NCBI GenBank assembly: GCA_964395665.1
Contig: CAYNDH010000004.1
Location: 9,917-73,916, forward strand
Length of the DNA: 64,000 nt
Reading direction: 5' to 3'
From: JAEZAF01 sp964395665
GTDB lineage: Bacteria; Chloroflexota; Anaerolineae; Aggregatilineales; Phototrophicaceae
The notes beneath the pieces were generated by a model. The model was not told the origin of the DNA, searched no databases, and saw only the letters and a list, made by a program, of their open reading frames with translations. Below are positions 18,857 through 26,395 of the stretch, piece by piece (the first letter of the stretch is position 1; each line of letters begins with the position of its first letter). Made by a program: the position numbers and the translations under genes.

Positions 18857-20109
18857 GGTGTCGGCTCCACTTCCGCTGATCGTTCTACAGGCGGCACTGA
18901 CGGACGGATATTCTCGCTGCCGGTGTTACCTGTACTGCCAGCATCACTATCGTCACCGTCGGTCAGCTCGGACTCATCGGTAAAATCAGACTCAAATTGA
19001 TTGGTGTCACCGGAGCCGTCTGCTTCTTCAGTGCCGAATTCGTCGCCAGTTTCTGGCGCGTCGCCAAAGTCCGGCGCGTCGCCAGTTTCTGGCGCGTCGC
19101 CAAGGTCTGGAGCGAATACATCCGGCGGCATCTGATCAGGCGGGAAACCGCCGGGGAAACCGTCCGGGAATTCACCGGGGAAGCCATCAGGCGGGAACTG
19201 GCCGTCCATGCCATCTATGCCGTCCGTCATGCCGGGATCTTCGACCTGCGGGGCGGCCACCGCGCCGCTGGCGACCGGTACCACGACCAGCAGCACCGCC
19301 CAGAATACGGTGACGAACAGCGCCCCCAGACGCGGCCCCTGCAGGGCATGACGTGCGCCGAAATACAGCAGCACCAGCGCCCAGATCCAGAACAGCGTCA
19401 GGCGGATCGACAGCGAATAAATCACATCCTGCGTCAGCGACCCCTGCTGCTGATAAAATTCCCAGTCGGCAAGCAGACCGGAGAGGCCGGGTTCACCGGG
19501 AATCCCGCCAGCCGCCAGATACAGCACCTGAAGCAGTGCCATCAGCGCCAGCGGCAGCGTCGCCCAGATCGCAATCTGAAAATTATGGCCCAGACGGGGA
19601 CTCCACCCACGCAGCAGACTGACGATGATCAGCAGCAGCGAGATCCCAAACCAGCTCACCACGATCTCACTGGCCGCAATGAAGCCGGTCGTCAGCACGT
19701 CAGACGGATTATTCGCACTACCAGACGGCGTTTCTCCCCCCGAAGGCATGTCAGGGATACCGCCGAAGTCGATCCCGCCGGGGATACTGCCCCCCGGCAC
19801 GAGACCGCCGCCGTCTCCCTCAAATCCACCCATCCCGAAATCCATGGGCGGCTGACCGGACACATCCCCCCCGCTGGCGGACGCCGTGACATCCTTGTAG
19901 CGAACGGCACTGAAACCGATCAGGAACAGGATCAGCAGGCCAACCCAAAGCCACTGCCGCGTTTCGCTCAGGCGTGGCAGCGTGCGGAAGAAATAGACAG
20001 GCTGGAGTAAGGCGGTTGATATCTGACTGGGCAGGCCTCTGGTGCGGCGACGCTGCGGCAGCGGTACATTCTGCAATTCGATGTCAGTCACGTGTTCACG
20101 ATTCGTCAT
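18853..20109 (-). CDS. Yip1-like polytopic membrane protein with acidic repeat tail
   Basis: This 418-residue protein has about five membrane segments in a Yip1-like arrangement (about 50-70, 145-170, 185-205, 240-262, 275-300), with Gly/Met-rich loops on the outside. The C-terminal 120 residues are very acidic and hold GDAPETGDAPDFGDAPETGD repeats encoded by a 36-bp tandem repeat. It is the first gene of the ABC operon and overlaps the ATPase by 4 bases. A -10 box (TATAAT) sits 50 bases upstream. Function is unknown; a scaffold or regulator of the transporter is the simplest guess. Confidence 0.7.
   Translation of the reverse strand: MTNREHVTDIELQNVPLPQRRRTRGLPSQISTALLQPVYFFRTLPRLSETRQWLWVGLLILFLIGFSAVRYKDVTASASGGDVSGQPPMDFGMGGFEGDGGGLVPGGSIPGGIDFGGIPDMPSGGETPSGSANNPSDVLTTGFIAASEIVVSWFGISLLLIIVSLLRGWSPRLGHNFQIAIWATLPLALMALLQVLYLAAGGIPGEPGLSGLLADWEFYQQQGSLTQDVIYSLSIRLTLFWIWALVLLYFGARHALQGPRLGALFVTVFWAVLLVVVPVASGAVAAPQVEDPGMTDGIDGMDGQFPPDGFPGEFPDGFPGGFPPDQMPPDVFAPDLGDAPETGDAPDFGDAPETGDEFGTEEADGSGDTNQFESDFTDESELTDGDDSDAGSTGNTGSENIRPSVPPVERSAEVEPTP
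19042..19113. repeat. 36-bp coding tandem repeat, two copies
   Basis: Two adjacent units (19042-19077 and 19078-19113) differ at only a few positions. Each encodes the 12-residue pattern APxxGDAPETGD in the acidic tail of the Yip1-like protein. In-frame unit length permits copy-number change without frameshift. Confidence 0.75.
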
Positions 20110-20158
20110 GTAAGGCAGATTCCAGTTTAGCGGAATGGAAATGGAGTAGTACGCAGGT

Positions 20159-20164
20159 ATTATA
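20159..20164 (-). promoter_or_regulatory. -10 box of the ABC operon
   Basis: TATAAT reads on the minus strand about 50 bases upstream of the Yip1-like start at 20109. No good -35 lies 17 bases further up, so this is supported by the -10 alone. Confidence 0.4.
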
Positions 20165-20330
20165 TTTTAGCAGCGACCAATGTACTATGGCCGGACGGAG
20201 ACAAACTCCTTACCAACGCTCAACCTACGATCTTCATAGTTAGGCGCGTAAATTCTTCACTATAAAGACGTTGTTCACACCTGTTTTGTTGCACAACCGA
20301 TAAAATACAGTCAATATTCATTTGCCATGT

Positions 20331-20354
20331 GCATTGCTATCTGCATTGCTATCT
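20331..20354. repeat. 12-bp tandem duplication in a divergent promoter region
   Basis: GCATTGCTATCT occurs twice in a row, followed by a third GCA. It lies in the 345-base spacer between divergent genes (20109 minus, 20455 plus). Apart from this and the two promoter motifs, nothing recognisable was seen in 20110-20454. Confidence 0.5.
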
Positions 20355-20437
20355 GCAACCAGCAGCATCGCACCGTCAGATTGTGCGCCGGATTACGAGC
20401 CGGATTGCGTGGTCGAGTTTCGTGCTTAGTCCGTGTG

Positions 20438-20446
20438 TGCTATACT
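20438..20446 (+). promoter_or_regulatory. Extended -10 promoter, probably giving a leaderless mRNA
   Basis: TGC-TATACT (TG at 20438, hexamer 20441-20446) is an extended -10 element with no clear -35. The next gene's ATG is at 20455, exactly where transcription would be expected to begin, so the mRNA would have almost no 5' leader. Confidence 0.55.
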
Positions 20447-20454
20447 CCGTGACT

Positions 20455-20694
20455 ATGGATGAAGAGGTACAGAAGCAGTGGATTCTGCGGCTCAAAGAGA
20501 CGGGGATGCTCGGTCTGGCGGAAGTCAGTTTTGCCGCCATGCAGCCGGTCTCGCCGCTGGTCGCCCAGATGCTGTACATCGCGCAGCCAGTCGCACGGAA
20601 ATTTGATCGCCAGCGCACGCTGCTCCAGTTTGCTGAACTGCTGGAAGATCCGGATGCCTTCGCGCAGTTTCGCGTTCGTCTGAACGGCGAATGA
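20455..20694 (+). CDS. Small conserved-looking helical protein, unknown function
   Basis: The 79-residue product begins MDEEVQKQWILRLKETGML. The ATG at 20455 was preferred over one at 20329 because a strong extended -10 box lies just upstream of it and the extra N-terminus is low-complexity. It has no membrane segment or cysteine; two or three amphipathic helices are likely. No family was recognised. It precedes the seven-gene membrane cluster by 95 bases and could be its first gene or independent. Confidence 0.6.
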   Translation: MDEEVQKQWILRLKETGMLGLAEVSFAAMQPVSPLVAQMLYIAQPVARKFDRQRTLLQFAELLEDPDAFAQFRVRLNGE

Positions 20695-20789
20695 CCAATT
20701 TTCCGGCGCGATCGACATAATCGTGCGATCAGGACACAAAGCTTCAAAATTGACAAGGGATCTTAAACTCTGAATTCAGGAAGGACCCT

Positions 20790-21551
20790 GTGGACGCAAG
20801 CACTCAGCAGCTTGGACTGTTGATCATTGTTCTGACGACGGTGATCACGATTGTGGTTACCCAGTTCGTGCGTATCAACCGCAACCGAACGGCTTTCCGC
20901 ACCATCCCGGCATATGCGGCCTTACCGAATTACATCGCCTTTGCGATTGAGGCCAACCGTCCGCTTCATCTCTCCTTTGGCAGCAGCGGTCTGTCAGGCC
21001 AGAACACCGTTCTGACACTCGCCAGCGCCGAGATGTTCTATCAGATTGCCCAGCGTGCAGCGGTGGGCGATGTTTCTCCGATCATCACCCTCACCGATTC
21101 CAGCGCCCTGCCGATTGGACAGGACATCCTGCGACGCGCCTATCAGAGCCGGGGACGGCTCGAAGCCTACCACTATCGCAATACGCGCTGGCTGCCCTAT
21201 GGATCGCACTCGCTGGTCTATGCTGCCGCCGTGACCACGCTGCAAAGTGATGACTCCATCGGGACCAATATCTACGCCGGGGATTTCGGCAGGGAACTCG
21301 CCCTGATGATGGCCGCCGGACATCGGCGCGGCATCCCTGAAATCGGCGTCAGCGCCTCGCTCGAAGGTCAGGCCGTCGCCTATGCCATGTCTGATCACGT
21401 CCTGATCGGGGAAGAGGTATTCGCGGCAGGTGCGTATCTTGGCGCTGGCGCCACCCAGACAGGCGCGACCATTACGGTGGATATCCTGCGCTGGCTGACG
21501 ATTGCGGTACTCATCGGCGGTTTCATCCTGTCGTTACGCAGCGGAGGCTGA
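20790..21551 (+). CDS. Membrane protein, DUF6754-like
   Basis: This 253-residue protein starts at a GTG (20790) with CAGGAAGGA just upstream. It has an N-terminal membrane helix (about 8-26), a soluble alpha/beta domain with the blocks GQNTVLTLASAEMFY, SALPIGQDILRRAY, AGDFGRELALMM and HVLIGEEVFAAGAYL, and a C-terminal helix (about 232-248). The domain looks like DUF6754, a family of unknown function; that name is from memory of the pattern. It opens a run of seven closely spaced plus-strand genes. Confidence 0.7.
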   Translation: MDASTQQLGLLIIVLTTVITIVVTQFVRINRNRTAFRTIPAYAALPNYIAFAIEANRPLHLSFGSSGLSGQNTVLTLASAEMFYQIAQRAAVGDVSPIITLTDSSALPIGQDILRRAYQSRGRLEAYHYRNTRWLPYGSHSLVYAAAVTTLQSDDSIGTNIYAGDFGRELALMMAAGHRRGIPEIGVSASLEGQAVAYAMSDHVLIGEEVFAAGAYLGAGATQTGATITVDILRWLTIAVLIGGFILSLRSGG

Positions 21552-21555
21552 TGTC

Positions 21556-22200
21556 ATGAGAATGCGGTTAAGCTCAGTCCTCGCCACGACGATTACGATC
21601 GTCTTCGGGTTGATTACGCTGCTGGGCCTTCTGATCGGTGAAGGTGCCGGTGTGCTGACGACGATCGTGAACAACTTTGGCATTCGCAATCTTGCGGGGA
21701 TCTTTCTGCAGATCGCGACCATCACGATCGCGCTCACCGTGCTGATCGGCATCCTCAATCTGCTGACAGTGCATATCGGGCGCATCACCAACCGGCGCAA
21801 GGGCGCACTCTACAGCGTCATCCTGATCCTGAGTTTCGTACTGGTGATCGGCACATATTTTGTACAGCGTGCGACCAGCCTGATGCTGCTGGATACGGTG
21901 CAGGTTTCGATTGAGTCCGCGCTGGCGGCACTGGTCCTCTTCTCGCTGGTTTATGGTGCGGCCACGCTGCTGCGGCGTCGCGCCAGCCTTGCCGGGGTGC
22001 TGTTTCTGGTGGTGATTCTGATCATGCTGCTCGGCGCACTGCCCATCGACGGCATCGACCGTGTCACCGTGGTGCGGGACTGGCTGAATGCCGTGCCAGT
22101 GAATGCAGGTATCCGGGGCATTCTGATCGGCATTGGCTTGGCGACGCTCGTCGCCGGAACCCGTATCCTCATCGGTCAGGACCGCTCCTACCGTGAATAA
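21556..22200 (+). CDS. Polytopic membrane protein, unknown function
   Basis: The ATG at 21556 was chosen because GGAGG lies 8 bases upstream and the gene begins 4 bases after the previous stop; an earlier ATG at 21502 lies inside the preceding gene. The 214-residue product has about six membrane helices separated by short loops, with a positively charged NRRKG loop. No family was recognised. Tight spacing on both sides suggests it acts with its neighbours. Confidence 0.7.
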   Translation: MRMRLSSVLATTITIVFGLITLLGLLIGEGAGVLTTIVNNFGIRNLAGIFLQIATITIALTVLIGILNLLTVHIGRITNRRKGALYSVILILSFVLVIGTYFVQRATSLMLLDTVQVSIESALAALVLFSLVYGAATLLRRRASLAGVLFLVVILIMLLGALPIDGIDRVTVVRDWLNAVPVNAGIRGILIGIGLATLVAGTRILIGQDRSYRE

Positions 22201-22216
22201 ATCGAGCATGTGACGT

Positions 22217-25200
22217 ATGGCAAACGACTTTGACAATGACGATCTTTCGTGGATGCGTGACCAGAATTCTGACGATGACTGGACCGATGACGAGCTGCCG
22301 GATTTTGACTGGGTTTCGGATGACGACGATTCAGGCGACACGGATAACCCCTCATCTGGCCCCTCTACCGGGCTGACCGGTCAGCTTCCATGGCAACGTG
22401 AGCGCGAAGATGAGCGTTCCGGTCTCACCGGGGAGCTGGACTGGCAGTCCACTGATGATCCGTATACCGGCGGCCAGCGTACTGCCAGTGAGCAGGAGAT
22501 CGAATCAGCCTTCGATACGATGGACAGCGCTGATAGTGATCCGGCGGATCTACCGGCAGACGAACCCGTTGACGATCTTGAAGCCAGTGATCAATGGATG
22601 TCGGCACTCTCGGATTGGGATACCGAGATCGACGACGAATTTTCAATCGAGCCACAAGCCAACCTGACCGACTCCGGCGATCTGGAAGACGATGATCTCG
22701 CGCTGGATGATGATCTGGGCGCGGACGACAACGTACCGGACTGGCTCAGCGGATTAATGACTGACGAGCATAAGCCGGACATACAGGCTCCGGCAGCCGG
22801 CGCAGCTGGTGCGCCTGATCCTTTCGATTTTGCCGATGAAGAACACGACATCGCAGAAGCGCCGGTACAGGCCGATTCCAGCACATTACCGGACTGGCTT
22901 CAGAGTGTAGCACCGCCGGAAGCAGGCAAAGCGACACCGGCTGATCTGGATATGGATCTGCTAACAGATGATCTGGCAGATGCTGATGACGACAGTGGAT
23001 TCGCCGGTCTGTTTGACGATCTCGACTTCGGTGCTGATGCAGACACTGGCGACGATGAGCTGATCTTTGAAGATACACCCGGCCCGGCCTCTGCATTTGA
23101 CGCAGACCTGGCAGACGACGCGGACGATGAGGAATACGATTTATTTGCAGCGATCAGCCGCACGCAGGCCGAGAGCGATCGTCTGGATGATCTGGATGAC
23201 GAACTGACTGAACCTGGCCCGCCGGAGATCTTCAGTCCCGAAGCCTTACAGGGATTTGACGATTACAGCCTGTTAGGGGCACTCGATGCGCCAGACGGCA
23301 CAGGCAGCGGTGACACCGTCAGCGACAATTTCTTCGATACGCTGCTGGATGATATTGAGGATCACGCCGACGCCGACCAGCCGTTCGAGTTTGATTTTGA
23401 TGCCGTGCCATCGGCTGAAGATGCCGCCCCACAGCGCTCGCTTCTCGCCCCTGACGATGATGACGACGACAGCCTGCAATGGATGAATGATCTCGAAGCG
23501 ATGGACGACCTGGCAAAAGCGCCGGTCTCCAGCGCTGATCTCGATGAGGTCGATGATTTTCTGGCCTCACTCGGCGACTTCGACGACGTCCCCGCTGTCG
23601 ATCACGAACTGATGGTGTCGGGCGATGATATTGATTTCAATCGCCTGCTGTCTGACCCGGCCTTTGCCGATTTTGAAGCCAACCCCGCAGAATCAGCCCA
23701 ACCCGCTGACACGCGCACACCAGTCCCCGACGGCCCCGAATGGCTCTCCGATGTCAGCATTCGTGAGGTTTCCGCCTCTGCGCTGGTCCGCCAGCAGCAG
23801 GATCAGCCGCTGGAGAGCCTGCCGGACCGTTTGCAGGCCCTGCGCGAAGAGGGGTTGAATCTACCGGCGGCAGAAAGTGTCGAGCTGGCCGCGCCAGTAA
23901 CGGGCATTGATCCGGCCAGCGCACCCGCTGCTGTCCCCGGTGAAGGCGGACAATACGCCCTATCACCTGAACAGGCGGCTAAGGTCGCCGCGCTGAAGGC
24001 GATCACCGGACGAGATGAAGCCGCATCCGCTGCGCCGGTCCGCACAGGTCGCATGCAGCCCACTGCAATGATCATCCGACTGCTGGCCGCGCTGCTGATC
24101 GGCGGCGCTGTGATCCTGCCATTCGTCAGCAATATCCGTATCGGAAATCTGCCGCCCGCCGCGTTCGCTGATGACAGCCGGTCGGATGCGATATTCGATG
24201 TGGTCGATGATCTGCAGCCGCGTGAGCTGGTCCTGATCGCTGCCGAATATGACGGCGCAAATGCCGGTGAACTGGATGGACTGGCCGATGTCCTGCTGCG
24301 CCATACGATCCTGCGCGGCGGGATTCCAGTCGTGGTCAGCACCAATCCGGTTGGCTTACTGCGGATGGACAAGCGCCTTGAAGAGATCTCCAACGGCTTC
24401 CTGATCCGCAACGAACACTATCATATTGGCCGCCTGATCGCCGGTCAGGATATCGGACTGCGTAACCTTGTACAACAGATCGGCAGCATCACCGCGAGCG
24501 ATGTAACCGGAAACCGCACCGGCCTGAACCTGAATTCGCTGAATGATTTTGCGGCCATCATCGTCATCACTGATGAACTGCGCAGCATTCGCGGCTGGTC
24601 AGAGCAGGTCGCGCCGCTTACACGTGCGCCAGTGCTGTTTGCAACGTCAATGTCCGTTTCGCCATTAGCCGAGCCTTATGCGGACGCGGTCGGCATCGGT
24701 GGGCTGCTGGTCGGCTATCGCGATGCTTACACCTATGCCAGTCAGATCAATGCCCTGATTGATGATGGTGCAACACCGCCGCTGATCGACTTTGGCACGG
24801 CCACGCCTACACCAGAAATCACGGCGCCGGTCGGCACGGCGGAACCAACCGAAGAAGCGGAGATCGGTGCAACGGGTGAGGTCACACCCGATCCCGAGCA
24901 GCCGACCGCCGAAGTATCACCGGAAGTTGACCAGACAGCGCAAGCTGACGAGACAACCGAACCCGTCGCTACCCAGACACCGGATTCTGCTGCCGCCACC
25001 AGCACACCGACCGAGACACCGACAGATGCAGCGACCGGCGCACCGACCGAGACGCCAGAACCCGGCCCAACACTCACCCCGACGCCGGAAATCGACGCCA
25101 CCGATGATGGCATCCCGCCCGTCTTCGGCACGGTCATCAGTCAGGAACCGGTCAACGTGCGCTCCGGCCCTGGAACCGGATTCCCGCCGGTTGGCGTGAT

Positions 25201-25711
25201 GCAGCCCGGCGAACGATTCGAAGTGGTGGGTGAAAGCGAAGATGGCACATGGGTCAATGTCCAGCTTGGCAATGCCACCCGTGGATGGGTATTCGCGCAG
25301 TTGGTGCGAATCGAGTCGCCGACAAGCGGGCTGCCATCGCAGGAGCTGCCATCGCAGCAGGTGGCGATAAATATCCCCGCGCTGGGCGGACTCGGAATGC
25401 CGGTGAGTGGGCCGGTCCTGATGCAGATGCAGCCGCGAGCCACCGCGACACGCACTGCATCCCCAACCGAACAGGCCACCACAGAAACAGCCGGAGAGCC
25501 GGACGCAGAGGGGGGATCATCCGCCGCTGCTGACAGTGCCGACACCAGCGCGTTTGATCTGCGGGTTGAAATCCCCTATCAGGATGAACGCTGGTACGGC
25601 ACGACGCTCGGTATTCTGGCGATTATCGTCATTATCGTGATCGGCAATATTATCAGTCTGCTCACCCGTCGCACCCGGCAGGGCCTACAGCGCCCATCGC
25701 GCCGGGATTAG
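22217..25711 (+). CDS. Giant acidic membrane protein with SH3 domain
   Basis: This 1164-residue protein has a very acidic N-terminal half (1-600) that should be largely disordered and cytoplasmic. It carries repeated Trp motifs in acidic surroundings (PDWLSG, PDWLQS, PEWLSD, SLQWMND and others). A membrane helix follows at about 617-640, then an alpha/beta extracytoplasmic domain (about 650-860), a Thr/Pro-rich stalk (about 860-965), a bacterial SH3 domain (about 970-1035, with NVRSGPGTGFPPVG and GWVFAQLV), and a C-terminal helix (about 1130-1150). It sits between polytopic membrane proteins and may be a scaffold linking cytoplasmic partners to the wall side. No close family was recognised. 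Confidence 0.75.
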   Translation: MANDFDNDDLSWMRDQNSDDDWTDDELPDFDWVSDDDDSGDTDNPSSGPSTGLTGQLPWQREREDERSGLTGELDWQSTDDPYTGGQRTASEQEIESAFDTMDSADSDPADLPADEPVDDLEASDQWMSALSDWDTEIDDEFSIEPQANLTDSGDLEDDDLALDDDLGADDNVPDWLSGLMTDEHKPDIQAPAAGAAGAPDPFDFADEEHDIAEAPVQADSSTLPDWLQSVAPPEAGKATPADLDMDLLTDDLADADDDSGFAGLFDDLDFGADADTGDDELIFEDTPGPASAFDADLADDADDEEYDLFAAISRTQAESDRLDDLDDELTEPGPPEIFSPEALQGFDDYSLLGALDAPDGTGSGDTVSDNFFDTLLDDIEDHADADQPFEFDFDAVPSAEDAAPQRSLLAPDDDDDDSLQWMNDLEAMDDLAKAPVSSADLDEVDDFLASLGDFDDVPAVDHELMVSGDDIDFNRLLSDPAFADFEANPAESAQPADTRTPVPDGPEWLSDVSIREVSASALVRQQQDQPLESLPDRLQALREEGLNLPAAESVELAAPVTGIDPASAPAAVPGEGGQYALSPEQAAKVAALKAITGRDEAASAAPVRTGRMQPTAMIIRLLAALLIGGAVILPFVSNIRIGNLPPAAFADDSRSDAIFDVVDDLQPRELVLIAAEYDGANAGELDGLADVLLRHTILRGGIPVVVSTNPVGLLRMDKRLEEISNGFLIRNEHYHIGRLIAGQDIGLRNLVQQIGSITASDVTGNRTGLNLNSLNDFAAIIVITDELRSIRGWSEQVAPLTRAPVLFATSMSVSPLAEPYADAVGIGGLLVGYRDAYTYASQINALIDDGATPPLIDFGTATPTPEITAPVGTAEPTEEAEIGATGEVTPDPEQPTAEVSPEVDQTAQADETTEPVATQTPDSAAATSTPTETPTDAATGAPTETPEPGPTLTPTPEIDATDDGIPPVFGTVISQEPVNVRSGPGTGFPPVGVMQPGERFEVVGESEDGTWVNVQLGNATRGWVFAQLVRIESPTSGLPSQELPSQQVAINIPALGGLGMPVSGPVLMQMQPRATATRTASPTEQATTETAGEPDAEGGSSAAADSADTSAFDLRVEIPYQDERWYGTTLGILAIIVIIVIGNIISLLTRRTRQGLQRPSRRD

Positions 25712-25755
25712 CGTGCAGACAGCAGCAGTAAAGCAGGAAGTGTCGAAGGATTACT

Positions 25756-26391
25756 ATGGATACAATCGGAACGATTGCTGGCTTTGTCCTCACGCTGATG
25801 GTCTTCAGCTACCTGCTCGGCGATAATCTGCTGTACCGGATCGCGGTCTATGTGCTGGTCGGGCTGGCGGCAGGTTATATCACGATTGTCACGGTGGAGA
25901 GTGTGCTGCTGCCGTGGTTTCAGACGACCATCGGCAGTGGGCAGCCTCTGAATACCGGGCTGGGACTGCTGCCGGTCCTGCTGGCGACGCTGCTGCTGCT
26001 CAAGTCATCATCCCGCCTTGGACGACTGGGAAATCTCGCGATCGCGTTTCTGGTCGGTGTCGGCACTGCCGTCGCCCTGATCGGAACCCTTGTTGGCACC
26101 CTGTTCCCGCTGGTGAGTTCGACCGGGGCCGGTTTCAGAGGGGACATCATCAACCTGTTCCTGATCTTCGCCGGTGTGATCTGCTCGCTGATTTACTTCC
26201 AGTACATCCTGACGAGGACCACACCCGACGGAACCCGCGTCCGCATCCTGCCAGTCCAGTTGCTTAGCATCATCGGTCAGGGTTTCATCGTCACGGCGCT
26301 GGCATCACTCTATGCCGCCGCCATCCTGACCAGTCTGACGATCTTCAGTGAGCGTATCGCGTTCCTGTTCATGCAGATACGCGGAGGTTAA
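25756..26391 (+). CDS. Polytopic membrane protein, unknown function
   Basis: The 211-residue product has about six membrane helices in a compact array, beginning MDTIGTIAGFVLTLMVFSYLLGDNLLYRIAVY. It resembles the 214-residue protein at 21556 in size and topology but shares no obvious motif with it. The ATG follows the giant acidic gene by 44 bases, and the next gene starts 4 bases after its stop. Confidence 0.7.
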   Translation: MDTIGTIAGFVLTLMVFSYLLGDNLLYRIAVYVLVGLAAGYITIVTVESVLLPWFQTTIGSGQPLNTGLGLLPVLLATLLLLKSSSRLGRLGNLAIAFLVGVGTAVALIGTLVGTLFPLVSSTGAGFRGDIINLFLIFAGVICSLIYFQYILTRTTPDGTRVRILPVQLLSIIGQGFIVTALASLYAAAILTSLTIFSERIAFLFMQIRGG

Positions 26392-26395
26392 CGTC

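Noticed and set aside
18997..20010. Long plus-strand open frame of 337 codons
   Set aside because: It is opposite the Yip1-like gene, rich in Arg/Gln/His as expected for an antisense frame of GC-rich DNA, and has no recognisable domain or ribosome-binding site.
20750..20778. Promoter with TTGACA just before the seven-gene cluster
   Set aside because: No -10-like hexamer occurs at 16-18 bases downstream, so only half of a promoter is visible.
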